A DNA stretch of 42,549 bases from positions 306,784 to 349,332 of the forward strand of contig SVNH01000001.1 of assembly GCA_015067005.1 (NCBI GenBank), in the 5' to 3' direction. Each line of letters starts with the position of its first letter. The first letter of the stretch is position 1. The notes under the pieces were generated by a model, which saw only the letters and a list, made by a program, of their open reading frames with translations, was not told where the DNA came from and searched no databases. This DNA is from Ruminococcus flavefaciens (GTDB lineage Bacteria > Bacillota > Clostridia > Oscillospirales > Ruminococcaceae). The position numbers and the translations under genes were made by a program. Positions 15,615 through 24,142 of the stretch are shown here, piece by piece.

Positions 15615-16598
15615 ATGAAAAAGATATATGGAAATGATAATATCCGTTCAACGCTTATAAGTATGGTAAAGAGCGGAAGGACTGCTCACTCTCTGCTGTT
15701 TTACGGCGAGAAGGGCAGCGGTAAAAAACTCATGGCGGATCTCTACACAAAGCTTTTGCTGTGTGAAGCGCCGACGGATGAAGGTCCGTGCGGGATATGC
15801 CGTTCATGCAGAAATTCTGATTCGGGGATACATCCGGACGTAACCTATGTTGAGCACAGCGGTAAGCTCGGCGGCTTTTCAGTCGAGACAGCCAGAGCAG
15901 TGATAAGCGATGCTTACATTAAACCGAATAACAGCAGCGGCAGGAAGATATATATTTTCGCTGACTGCCATAATATGGATCAGCGAACGCAGAATACGCT
16001 CCTGAAACTCATCGAAGAACCGCCGGATTACGCTTTCTTCATATTCACGGCTGAATCAAAAGCGGAATTCCTGCCGACTATCATATCAAGATGCGTCTGC
16101 CTCGGAACTTCTGTATGCTCTTCGGAGGAAGCCCTGAACGCACTCTCTGAAAGCGGATTCTCGCCGGAAGAGGCAAAACAGGCTGTAAGCTGTTTCCACG
16201 GCAACATAGGTATGTGTACAAGCTATCTCATTGATGAGAACCTCAGGAAACAGGTAGATTTGACAAAATCACTTGCTGATAGTATAATAAGAAAAGATGA
16301 ATATGCGCTCAATGTTTCGCTTTTTTCAGTCGGAAAGGAACGCGGCGATATAAAAGCTGTGCTTTCCATGCTCGATAAACTCATAAGGGACTGTGCTGTG
16401 CTCAGCAAGTGCAGGGACGCTGAAACGATAAGCTGCTTCCGTGAGGGCGCTGAACGCCTTTCGTCTATGCTTACAGCAAGCCAGTCGATAAGGATACACC
16501 GCTGTATCGAAAGGGCATGGAGCGCTGTTGAATCCAATGTCAGCGCACCGCTTGTGCTGACATCTCTCTGTGCTGAGATCGCAGGGATAGTAAGATAA
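15615..16598 (+). CDS. holB: DNA polymerase III delta-prime subunit
   Basis: Clamp-loader subunit. 327 residues. The P-loop region is YGEKGSGKK (residues about 31-39), followed by the four-cysteine zinc module CEAPTDEGPCGICRSC typical of clamp loaders. The sensor helix contains MDQRTQNTLLKLIEEPP, and the SRC arginine-finger motif lies in TIISRCVCLG. The C-terminal collar domain is present. Neighbours upstream (yaaO-like) and downstream (ricT) match the Firmicutes holB locus. Confidence 0.93.
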   Translation: MKKIYGNDNIRSTLISMVKSGRTAHSLLFYGEKGSGKKLMADLYTKLLLCEAPTDEGPCGICRSCRNSDSGIHPDVTYVEHSGKLGGFSVETARAVISDAYIKPNNSSGRKIYIFADCHNMDQRTQNTLLKLIEEPPDYAFFIFTAESKAEFLPTIISRCVCLGTSVCSSEEALNALSESGFSPEEAKQAVSCFHGNIGMCTSYLIDENLRKQVDLTKSLADSIIRKDEYALNVSLFSVGKERGDIKAVLSMLDKLIRDCAVLSKCRDAETISCFREGAERLSSMLTASQSIRIHRCIERAWSAVESNVSAPLVLTSLCAEIAGIVR

Positions 16599-16631
16599 CC
16601 GGGAGTTCTCCCGTTTGGAACGGAGTATAAA

Positions 16632-17498
16632 ATGAAAGAGATAGTAGGAGTACGCTTCAAGAGCGTAGGAAAGATATATTACTTCTCACCGGGCGATATT
16701 AAGGCTCAGGTCGGCGATCACGCTATCGTTGAGACAGTAAGGGGAGTAGAATGCGGAGAGGTCGTTATTGCTAACAGACAGATCGGCGATGATCAGCTGG
16801 CTTCACCGCTCAAGCCTATAATCAGACTTGCAACACAGGCTGATATGAAGATAGTTGAAAAGAACAAGATACGTGAAAAGGAAGCCTTCAAGATATGCGA
16901 GGAGAAAATTGCTGCACGTAAGCTGAAAATGAACCTTGTAGAGGTCGAGTGTACATTCGACAATAATAAGCTGCTGTTCTACTTTACAGCTGAGAACCGT
17001 GTGGATTTCCGCGAACTTGTAAAAGACCTTGCTGCGGTATTCAGAACACGTATCGAGCTGCGCCAGATAGGTGTGCGCGATGAGGCTAAGATACTCGGAG
17101 GACTCGGCATCTGCGGAAGAGAATTCTGCTGTAAGGGTTATATGGGCGATTTTCAGCCGGTTTCGATCAAAATGGCTAAGGAACAGGGACTTTCCCTCAA
17201 TCCTACCAAGATCTCAGGTACTTGCGGCAGACTTATGTGCTGCTTGAAAAATGAGCAGAACGCTTATGAGGCACTGCTGAAAATAACTCCTAAGATCGGT
17301 GCGATAGTGGTTACTCCGGACGGCGACCGCGGACGTGTTGAGGATGCTAACCTAATTACAGGCAAACTCCGCGTAAAGACCGATAAATCGGAAGTGCCGG
17401 TAACACTCGACAGAAGTGAGGTTAAACTTCTCAAGGACGCTGAGATAAAGGTCAACCGTGATGAGCTCAAGGCACTTAAAAACCTTGAGGATAAATAA
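16632..17498 (+). CDS. ricT: PSP1-domain protein RicT (YaaT)
   Basis: 288 residues. In Bacillus, RicT forms the RicAFT complex that carries iron-sulfur clusters and directs RNase Y-dependent mRNA maturation as well as sporulation and competence. The PSP1 core is visible: VETVRGVECGEVV near the N-terminus, ELRQIGVRDEAKILGGLGIC, and the cysteine cluster CGREFCC ... TCGRLMCCL. Its last base overlaps the ATG of queH (TAATG). Its position after holB is the conserved Firmicutes arrangement. Confidence 0.93.
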   Translation: MKEIVGVRFKSVGKIYYFSPGDIKAQVGDHAIVETVRGVECGEVVIANRQIGDDQLASPLKPIIRLATQADMKIVEKNKIREKEAFKICEEKIAARKLKMNLVEVECTFDNNKLLFYFTAENRVDFRELVKDLAAVFRTRIELRQIGVRDEAKILGGLGICGREFCCKGYMGDFQPVSIKMAKEQGLSLNPTKISGTCGRLMCCLKNEQNAYEALLKITPKIGAIVVTPDGDRGRVEDANLITGKLRVKTDKSEVPVTLDRSEVKLLKDAEIKVNRDELKALKNLEDK

Positions 17499-18112
17499 TG
17501 CAGAAGGTAAACTACGGCAGACTGCTGGATGATAAGCTTGCGGAACTTGCCGGAAGCGGTAAAAAGCCGTCTCTGCTGCTTCACGCCTGCTGTGCGCCTT
17601 GCAGCAGCCACACGCTGGAATTCCTCAGCGGTCACTTCGATATAACGCTGTATTTCTGCAATCCGAATATCTCGCCGGAGGAGGAATTCGATTTCCGCCT
17701 GAGCGAGCTTAAACGCCTTGTTAAGGAAATGAAGCTGGATATAAATATCATCGAAGAGCCTTACGATCCGAAGCCGTTTTTTGAACTCGCAAAGGGACTC
17801 GAAGAACTCCCGGAGCGCGGTGAGCGCTGCCGGAAATGTATCGGTTTCCGTCTTGAAATGGCAGGCAGCAAAGCTGCTGAACTTGGCTGTGATTACTTCA
17901 CAACTACACTCACGATCAGTCCTCACAAGGACTGCACGTTCATTAACGAATGCGGTGCTGAGGTGTCAAAGAGATGCGGTGTCGATTATCTTTTCTCGGA
18001 CTTCAAAAAGCATGACGGCTATAAACGTTCGATCGAGCTTTCAAGGAAATATGATCTTTACCGCCAGAATTACTGCGGCTGCGTTTACAGCAGACGAAAT
18101 GCTGATAAATAA
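17498..18112 (+). CDS. queH: Epoxyqueuosine reductase QueH
   Basis: 204 residues of the QueH (DUF208) family, which reduces epoxyqueuosine to queuosine in tRNA wobble position 34 using iron-sulfur chemistry without the cobalamin of QueG. Signatures: HACCAPCSSH at about 29-38, CRKCIGFRLEMA in the middle, TLTISPHKD, and the C-terminal QNYCGCVYS supplying further cysteines. Translation overlaps ricT by one base, so it is coupled. Queuosine salvage or synthesis genes are not otherwise seen here. Confidence 0.93.
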   Translation: MQKVNYGRLLDDKLAELAGSGKKPSLLLHACCAPCSSHTLEFLSGHFDITLYFCNPNISPEEEFDFRLSELKRLVKEMKLDINIIEEPYDPKPFFELAKGLEELPERGERCRKCIGFRLEMAGSKAAELGCDYFTTTLTISPHKDCTFINECGAEVSKRCGVDYLFSDFKKHDGYKRSIELSRKYDLYRQNYCGCVYSRRNADK

Positions 18113-18127
18113 TGAAAGAGGCTGTAT

Positions 18128-18616
18128 ATGGCTAAGGAAACCAAAACAAACGCTATGCGATTTCTTGAGAAAAGCAAGATAAACTATACCGTTCAGACCT
18201 ATGAATGTGATGAATTTATTGACGGCATACATACTGCTCAGCAGCTTGGTCAGCCGCTCGATGAGACCTTCAAAACTCTCGTTGCGACCGGTAAGAGTGG
18301 GAGTCATTACTGCTTTCTGATACCGGTAGCTCTGGAACTTGATTTGAAAAAAGCTGCAAAAAGCGTTGGTGAGAAATCGGTAGAACTGCTTCATGTCAAG
18401 GACATCACAGGTGTTACCGGATATGTCCGCGGCGGCTGCACTCCTATCGGAATGAAGAAGCAGTTCATGACTGTGATACACAGTACCGCCGAAAATATGT
18501 CTCTTTTTTACATAAGCGGCGGCAGGATAGGTACGCAGATAAGGCTTTGTCCTGCTGAACTTGTAAAGGCTATCCGCGGAAAATTCGCGGACATAGTTCT
18601 CGGCAGCGAAGAATAA
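18128..18616 (+). CDS. ybaK: Cys-tRNA(Pro)/Cys-tRNA(Cys) deacylase YbaK/EbsC type
   Basis: 162 residues of the YbaK/ProX-like trans-editing family that clears Cys mischarged on tRNA-Pro. Visible family blocks are TFKTLVATGKSG (with the expected catalytic-region Lys), PVALELDLKKAAKSVG, the GYVRGGCTPIGMKK loop, and SGGRIGTQIRLCPAEL at the end. The ribosome site is GAAAGAGG. It is the last gene of the plus-strand run and is followed by a bidirectional terminator. Confidence 0.92.
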   Translation: MAKETKTNAMRFLEKSKINYTVQTYECDEFIDGIHTAQQLGQPLDETFKTLVATGKSGSHYCFLIPVALELDLKKAAKSVGEKSVELLHVKDITGVTGYVRGGCTPIGMKKQFMTVIHSTAENMSLFYISGGRIGTQIRLCPAELVKAIRGKFADIVLGSEE

Positions 18617-18633
18617 GGCAGTATAAAAAAATC

Positions 18634-18672
18634 ATGCGGACGACTGATCTGTTATCAGTCGTCCGCATTTTT
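18634..18672. terminator. Bidirectional terminator between ybaK and the CPBP protease
   Basis: Perfect 15-base stem (18634-18648 with 18654-18668), five-base loop CTGTT. T-run after it on plus (ATTTTTA) and on minus (the A-run 18625-18631 read as T). Confidence 0.93.
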
Positions 18673-18691
18673 ACTGCGTTAAGCTGTTATG

Positions 18692-19900
18692 TCAGAAATA
18701 CATTCTCACGAAGTCCAGCAGCGGACTGCTGAAAATAAGTGAAAGGGTGTATAGCACCTGTATCACAAGTGCTGCTGCAACGAGCGGAGATACTATCGCA
18801 AGTGAAAAACCGCGGCGTGTCTGAGCGGGAGTAGTTGCCGGAAGCTTATGCTCTATACGGAAGACGATAAGCATTGCACAGCCCATAATTGCGAGGAATA
18901 TGAATATCTCGTTAAAGAGTATCAGTGCCCTGCCCGTGAGATCAAGTTCCGAGGAGATAGAACTGTAAGTATTCAGGAATGCGTGTACAACTATTGCCGG
19001 AATTATCGAGCCGTGGATAAGTGTTATATGTGCGAGGAATATCCCGAGAGTGAATGCAAGCAGAAACTGAGGGATATTAGCGTGAGAGAGCCCGAAGAAA
19101 AGTGCGGATATGAATACCGCAAATCTCTGATTGGCTTTTGAGAAGGTTTTCAGAAGCATCCCGCGGAAGAATACTTCTTCTGTAACGGGAGCGATAATGC
19201 AGGTGTAGACCATCATTATGATCTTGCCCATGTTCGTTACCGCCATTCCTTCTGTATTCATGACATCGGTAGTGTATCCATAGCGAGAGAAAATGCTCTC
19301 GAAGAATATCGAAGCAATGGTTGCGAGGAACAGCAGGAATATCCCTATCGAGCAATACTGCAAGCCCTTCCCAACGCTGTAATTCCGCGTTCTTACAAGA
19401 TCAAGCCTGTTATCGCCGGAAAGCTTTATCCCGAGCGAGGCAAAACCGAGGTTTGTAAGGGTGTAAACTATCAGTGTAAGACCTGCGATTATCGAGGATG
19501 TTCTCAGATACTCCTTTATCACAGAGATGTCTATATCCGGATTCATTCCCTGAATAACTGAAAATATTATTGCCATTATCGCAGAAGCGAGGTAATCAGA
19601 GACTATAAAATGTGCGAGCATACAGCCGCCTGCTATCGCATAGAACTTCTTGATACGCTTACGTTCTTCCTTGCGCGGTTCAAGAGGTATTTCAAAGCTG
19701 CCGTCCGCGGACTGAGGCAGTATTTTTGAATAATCGCCGGCGTATTCGTGGTACTCTGTCGGATTATTGAAAGGATCGTGCCGGTTTGCAGAATACTCAG
19801 AAATACCGCGTTCATCGAGTCTGCGCCTGAGAGTATATATTTCATGATTAAGAGAAGCGATCTCGCTCCTGTGCTGTTCAGGACTGATATTATCTGACAT
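18692..19900 (-). CDS. CPBP-family intramembrane metalloprotease
   Basis: 402 residues. An N-terminal cytoplasmic part of about 80 residues starts with a coiled-coil helix (10-30). About eight membrane segments follow from 85 on. Motif 1 of the CPBP (CAAX protease/bacteriocin-processing) family is EEVFFRG at 241-247, motif 2 includes His273 in GLSHANIPQ, and the later VVHAFLNTYSS carries the His/Asn pair. These residues bind the catalytic metal in the membrane. The substrate is unknown; members process prenylated or bacteriocin-like peptides or act as scaffolds. The gene stands alone, transcribed toward ybaK. Confidence 0.88.
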   Translation of the reverse strand: MSDNISPEQHRSEIASLNHEIYTLRRRLDERGISEYSANRHDPFNNPTEYHEYAGDYSKILPQSADGSFEIPLEPRKEERKRIKKFYAIAGGCMLAHFIVSDYLASAIMAIIFSVIQGMNPDIDISVIKEYLRTSSIIAGLTLIVYTLTNLGFASLGIKLSGDNRLDLVRTRNYSVGKGLQYCSIGIFLLFLATIASIFFESIFSRYGYTTDVMNTEGMAVTNMGKIIMMVYTCIIAPVTEEVFFRGMLLKTFSKANQRFAVFISALFFGLSHANIPQFLLAFTLGIFLAHITLIHGSIIPAIVVHAFLNTYSSISSELDLTGRALILFNEIFIFLAIMGCAMLIVFRIEHKLPATTPAQTRRGFSLAIVSPLVAAALVIQVLYTLSLIFSSPLLDFVRMYF

Positions 19901-20059
19901 ATTTCGCCGCCTTCCGGAGAATAACTTGATACCGGAGAGATTCCGGAGATCGTACTATACTATTCTATCACATTTTTGTATTCTTGTAAAGACTTCTGCA
20001 AACACAAAATGCAGTAAGGCGGCTGCACATTATTTTTCAATGAAATTGGTGCAGGGGTA

Positions 20060-20088
20060 TGGACAAGAGTGTAATTTTATGATATAAT
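20060..20088 (+). promoter_or_regulatory. Promoter of the Nudix gene
   Basis: TGGACA (20060-20065), 17 bases, TATAAT (20083-20088). The predicted transcription start near 20095 lies after the first in-frame ATG at 20093, which supports the downstream start at 20156. Confidence 0.7.
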
Positions 20089-20155
20089 ATCTATGACACT
20101 TACAGGCTGCTATTGGCATCCTGATACTATGCCTTCCGGCAAGAAAGGAAATAAT

Positions 20156-20569
20156 ATGCTTCACGAGAAATCATGCGGTGCTATCGTTTACCGCAAATTT
20201 CACGGGAATACCGAGATACTGCTGATAAAGCATATCAACAGCGGTCATTGGTCATTCCCTAAAGGACACGTTGAAGCCGGTGAAACAGAAGTTGAGACCG
20301 CCCGCCGCGAAATAATGGAAGAAACCTCTATTGATGTTATTATAGATCCGACATTTCGTGAAACGGTAACATATTCGCCAAAAAAGGATACTGTAAAGGT
20401 AGTGGTCTATTTTCTTGCAAAAGCCAAGAATGTGGACTTTGTTCCGCAGGAGGATGAGATCGCTGACATAAGATGGGTGGATATTTCTTATGCCTCTAAT
20501 ATATTGTCTTATGAAAACGACAGAACTATCGTATCAAAGGCAAAAAACGCAATTAAAGAATCCTATTGA
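20156..20569 (+). CDS. Nudix hydrolase
   Basis: 137 residues. The Nudix box lies at 37-59: Gly37, Glu43, Arg51-Glu52, Glu55-Glu56. The usual Gly near its end is Ser58. Such enzymes hydrolyse a nucleoside diphosphate linked to another group; the closest general resemblance is to small MutT/Ap4A-type members, with no substrate assigned. The start is set by AAAGGA (20144-20149) and by the promoter, which excludes the longer frame from 20093. Confidence 0.88.
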   Translation: MLHEKSCGAIVYRKFHGNTEILLIKHINSGHWSFPKGHVEAGETEVETARREIMEETSIDVIIDPTFRETVTYSPKKDTVKVVVYFLAKAKNVDFVPQEDEIADIRWVDISYASNILSYENDRTIVSKAKNAIKESY

Positions 20570-20613
20570 AGCTTAACATCACCGGAACTTTAAATTGAAT
20601 ATGGCAAACGTGA

Positions 20614-20640
20614 TTAGCACTCTCGCATCGAGAGTGCTAA
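20614..20640 (+). promoter_or_regulatory. CIRCE element (HrcA operator)
   Basis: Perfect consensus TTAGCACTC - 9 bases - GAGTGCTAA. HrcA binds this inverted repeat to repress heat-shock genes. It lies 164 bases before hsp20. Two weak promoter candidates flank it: TTAACA/TTGAAT (20573-20600, spacer 16), which would put CIRCE just after the start site, and TTTTCA/TATGAT (20641-20669, spacer 17). Confidence 0.95.
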
Positions 20641-20804
20641 TTTTCATTATAGCGTCACAATTTTATGATATTTCTGTCATATTCCGGCGTTAACATATAG
20701 TCAACATAAGGAATACGAAAGGAAGCGATACCAATGGAAAGTGTATATGCAACGGATTTTCGCATAGAATAACTTTGTAAATCAACTTTTTGGAGGTATG
20801 AATT

Positions 20805-21230
20805 ATGTATGGACTTACACCTTTTGGAAGAAACAAGTATGATCTCTTCAACATTTTCAACGACTTTGACAAGGACTTCTTCAATGACACTATGCCTATG
20901 AACACCTGCCGTACCGACATCAGGGATGACGGCGATAAATACGTCATGGAATCGGAGCTTCCCGGCTTCAGCAAGGAAGACATAAATCTCGACATCAATG
21001 GCTCTTACCTCGTTATCTCCGCCGAGCATAAGTCGGAAGATGAACAGAAAGACGATAAGGGACATTATATCCGCCGTGAACGTACTATCGGCTCTTATAA
21101 GAGAAGCTTTGATATTTCGGATGTAAGTGCTGAGAATATCAGTGCCGAATACAAAAACGGCATCCTTACGATAGATCTGCCAAAGAAAAAAGCAGAAGAA
21201 ACGGTAACAAAACGACTTGAAATAAAGTGA
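20805..21230 (+). CDS. Hsp20/alpha-crystallin small heat-shock protein
   Basis: 141 residues. ATP-independent holdase that binds unfolding proteins. The alpha-crystallin domain spans about 38-135: RTDIRDDGDKYVMESELPGF at its start, then GHYIRRERTIGSYKRSFDI, then the A-x-x-x-N-G-I-L signature (AEYKNGILTIDLPKK). The N-terminal arm is short and Phe-rich. The ribosome site GGAGG is well placed. The upstream CIRCE indicates HrcA control, which is common for groESL/dnaK but less usual for hsp20. Confidence 0.94.
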   Translation: MYGLTPFGRNKYDLFNIFNDFDKDFFNDTMPMNTCRTDIRDDGDKYVMESELPGFSKEDINLDINGSYLVISAEHKSEDEQKDDKGHYIRRERTIGSYKRSFDISDVSAENISAEYKNGILTIDLPKKKAEETVTKRLEIK

Positions 21231-21670
21231 AAAAGACGGACTATTAAGTGCGGTAATCATATGGAAGTTTATCAGTAATTTATTGAGGGAACCTCTTTTG
21301 AGAAAGGGGCTTCCCTCAAACTCCCTCCCGAAAACTTTCGTCTGTTTTTTTCGTAATGGTATAAAAAATTCCGGAAGTAATATAAACTTCCGGTTTTTTA
21401 TTTTTATGTTAGTTCTTATACCATTGCGAAAAAAACGAAATAAAAGTCTTTGGAAAGGGGTCCGGGGAAGAACCTTTCCTCAGAAAGGTTTGCCCCGGTA
21501 AGCTGCTGATAAATCTGCTGTATGAGTATCGCACATATTAGTTTGTTCTTCATCAAATTATTCTTTTTGTTTCCGGAAATTATCACAGCTTTCACATATT
21601 GTCCGGTTATAATTCGATCATGGAAAGAGAAACACATGGGATTGGGAACTTAAGAAAGTGGTGATATATT
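21231..21670. other. Gene-free spacer after hsp20
   Basis: Contains the nested palindrome at 21285-21498 and, at 21608-21613, a TATAAT that may be the -10 of the following lipoprotein gene (no good -35 at 17 bases). No gene is credible here. Confidence 0.6.
21285..21498. repeat. Nested palindromic element with three hairpins
   Basis: A near-symmetrical 214-base structure. Left hairpin: GAGGGAA/TTCCCTC (21285-21291 with 21311-21317) enclosing CCTCTTT/AAAGGGG. Inner arms: 21345-21364 and 21416-21435 are inverted copies matching at 19 of 20 bases. Central hairpin: CCGGAAGT/ACTTCCGG (21371-21378 with 21386-21393) followed by six T. Right hairpin: CCGGGG/CCCCGG (21462-21467 with 21493-21498) enclosing AACCTTTC/GAAAGGTT. 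The central hairpin probably terminates hsp20. The whole resembles a dispersed palindromic or MITE-like unit. Confidence 0.8.
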
Positions 21671-23974
21671 ATGTCTAAACTTAATGTATACAAAAGATCT
21701 TTAGGCATCCTTACAGCCGCATTTACTTTTGCTGCTGTTGCGACCGGATGTTCAAGCAGTTCTCAGAGCAGTTCAGATAGTGAGAGCAAGACAAAAGCTG
21801 CCGGAACTACTGTAACAGAAAGTGCTGTCAATGCATCACCTATGTCAAATATGGAGTTTGATTACAGTGAGATATTCTCTGAACGAGACCTTTCCGGTGA
21901 TTACGACTCTATTGATGCCGAGATAAAGCTTTCCGGAGATTCGATAGATTGCGACGGCGACGGAGTATCTGTTCAGGACACTACTGCTACCATTACTGAA
22001 AAGGGTGTTTACCGCATAACAGGTACACTTGATGACGGTCAGATAATAGTTGACGCGAAAGGTGAAAAGGTACAGCTTGTACTTGACGGTGCTTCGATAA
22101 CGAGCAAAAGTAATGCACCGATAAGTGTTGCGAATGCGGATAAAGTCTTCATAACGCTTGCTAAGGGCTCGGAGAATACTGTTACCGACAACAGCAAAGC
22201 TTCTTCTGATGAGGAGCAGGATTCGGCAATATTCAGCAAGGACAGCCTTACTATAAACGGCAGCGGTTCACTTACGGTCAACTCTTCCGGCAAGGACGGC
22301 ATCCATTCAAAGGATGATATAGTTATTACCGGCGGAAAGATCATTGTGAACGCTGAGAATAACGGTATAAATGCAAAGGACTACATCGCTGCGGTAGGCT
22401 GTGATGTTACGGTCAAGGCTGGCAATGACGGTATGAGATCTACAAATGCTGTGGACGATTCCTGCGGCTTTGTCTACATAGAGAGCGGAAATTACAATAT
22501 CACGGCAGAAGGTGACGGCATCTCAGCTGAGAGCGTATTTTACGCTGAAAGCGGTGATTTCAACATAGTTTCCGGCGGCGGAAATGAGAATTCAACGAAA
22601 ACTCACACTGACGATTTCGGAGGCTTTGGCGGAGGAAGAGGCTTCGGCGGCAAGGAGATGCCGACTGATGAAAACGGCGAATTTTCCATGCCTGACGGCA
22701 TGACACCTCCGAATGGAATGACACCTCCGGACGACTTTGATCCTTCTAAATTCGGCGGCAGACAGAAGACTGACGCTCAGAGCGGTGCGACCCGTGAAAA
22801 ATCAGGCAGCATCGGAGATGCACAGTCTCTTGCAAATTTTCAGTCCGGCGAGAGTAACGAAAACAGTGAAGCTGAAAATGAGACAAGTCAGAAGGGCGTA
22901 AAAGGTAATGAAATAGTTATCCGAAACGGTAATTTCAGCATAGATTCTGCTGATGATGCGATTCATTCAAACGGAAATGTAAACATCTCCGGCGGTAACA
23001 TTACCGCGAAAACTGGCGATGACGGTATTCATGCTGAGGAGCAGATAGATATTTCTGATGGTACTTGCATCATAAACAAGTCTTATGAGGGCATTGAGGG
23101 CAAGCTCGTCAATATCAGCGGCGGTAATATTGAAGTAAATGCTTCTGATGACGGCTTTAACGGCAGTGACGGCACTTCACAGGGCGGAATGGGTACTTAC
23201 TCGGAAAGTGTTGTTGTGAATATCAGCGGCGGAACTGTTTATGTCAATGCAGATGGTGACGGTCTTGATTCCAACGGAGATATGACTATCAGCGGCGGTA
23301 CTGTTATCGTGAACGGTTCTACAAACGGCGGAAACGGCGCTCTTGACAGTAACGGCGAAATAATTGTAACAGGCGGAACACTCATAGCTGCCGGCAATTC
23401 GGCTATGGCAGAAGCGCCTTCGGAGAAGTCTGAGCAGAATTCAGTCTCCGCTACCTTCGACAGCAATTTCAAGGGCGGTACACTCGTTACTCTTACCGAT
23501 TCTGACGGCAAAGAGCTCCTTAGCTTTGCGCCGGCAAAGAGCTTTAACAATATCGTTATAAGCACTCCAGACCTCGTAAAGGGAGAGACATATAAATTCT
23601 ATACCAACGGTACATCATCCGCAGAGCAGAAATACGGTCTCTACAAGACCGGCGGCTATAAGGGCGACGGCGATGAATCCGGCAGCTTTACAGTTGAAAG
23701 TGCTGTATCCTATGTAGGAGAGCGCTCCGGCTTCGGCGGCGGTTTCGGCGGCGGAAAAGACTTTGGCGGCATGGAAATGCCGACTGATGAAAACGGAGAC
23801 TTCAAAATGCCTGATGGAATGCAGCCCCCGCAAGGATTTGACGGCAAGGAGTTACCGACTGATGAGAACGGCAGCTTTAGTATGCCGGAGGGGATGACAC
23901 CTCCGAATGGCATGACAACGCCTGACGGATTCAACGGCGGACGCGTCGGAAGACGTTCCGCAAATAATAACTGA
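21671..23974 (+). CDS. Cthe_2159-type carbohydrate-binding beta-helix lipoprotein
   Basis: 767 residues. Lipoprotein signal MSKLNVYKRSLGILTAAFTF...ATG followed by Cys, then a Ser-rich linker. Two stretches of short right-handed beta-helix repeats (about 75-300 and 410-600) show the SGGxIxVNAxxDGI pattern of the Cthe_2159 family, whose founding member binds acidic pectin-type polysaccharide. A Gly-rich plus MPTDENG/MxPPxGM cassette occurs three times: once in the middle (about 310-350) and twice at the C-terminus (about 690-755). The ribosome site is AAAGTGGTG. A strong terminator follows. Likely an exposed surface protein for plant polysaccharide contact; the ligand is inferred from the family. 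Confidence 0.82.
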   Translation: MSKLNVYKRSLGILTAAFTFAAVATGCSSSSQSSSDSESKTKAAGTTVTESAVNASPMSNMEFDYSEIFSERDLSGDYDSIDAEIKLSGDSIDCDGDGVSVQDTTATITEKGVYRITGTLDDGQIIVDAKGEKVQLVLDGASITSKSNAPISVANADKVFITLAKGSENTVTDNSKASSDEEQDSAIFSKDSLTINGSGSLTVNSSGKDGIHSKDDIVITGGKIIVNAENNGINAKDYIAAVGCDVTVKAGNDGMRSTNAVDDSCGFVYIESGNYNITAEGDGISAESVFYAESGDFNIVSGGGNENSTKTHTDDFGGFGGGRGFGGKEMPTDENGEFSMPDGMTPPNGMTPPDDFDPSKFGGRQKTDAQSGATREKSGSIGDAQSLANFQSGESNENSEAENETSQKGVKGNEIVIRNGNFSIDSADDAIHSNGNVNISGGNITAKTGDDGIHAEEQIDISDGTCIINKSYEGIEGKLVNISGGNIEVNASDDGFNGSDGTSQGGMGTYSESVVVNISGGTVYVNADGDGLDSNGDMTISGGTVIVNGSTNGGNGALDSNGEIIVTGGTLIAAGNSAMAEAPSEKSEQNSVSATFDSNFKGGTLVTLTDSDGKELLSFAPAKSFNNIVISTPDLVKGETYKFYTNGTSSAEQKYGLYKTGGYKGDGDESGSFTVESAVSYVGERSGFGGGFGGGKDFGGMEMPTDENGDFKMPDGMQPPQGFDGKELPTDENGSFSMPEGMTPPNGMTTPDGFNGGRVGRRSANNN

Positions 23975-24006
23975 TATCCAGATTTTTCATATAAACCACC
24001 TTCTTT

Positions 24007-24051
24007 GACAGCAGCGCACAGAGTTCCCCTTCTGTGCGCTGTTGTCATTTT
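24007..24051 (+). terminator. Terminator after the Cthe_2159-type gene
   Basis: Sixteen-base stem with one G-U pair (24007-24022 with 24031-24046), eight-base loop, then ATTTTT. Confidence 0.93.
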
Positions 24052-24142
24052 TATAATATTTGTAACATAGTGCGTTCTTTCTGCATATAATATACCGTGA
24101 AAATTCGGCGTGCCGTATGCCGGAAAGCGGTGGAGCAGTTAT

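Noticed and set aside
20093..20155. Longer N-terminus for the Nudix protein
   Set aside because: The start would precede the predicted transcription start and lacks a ribosome site.
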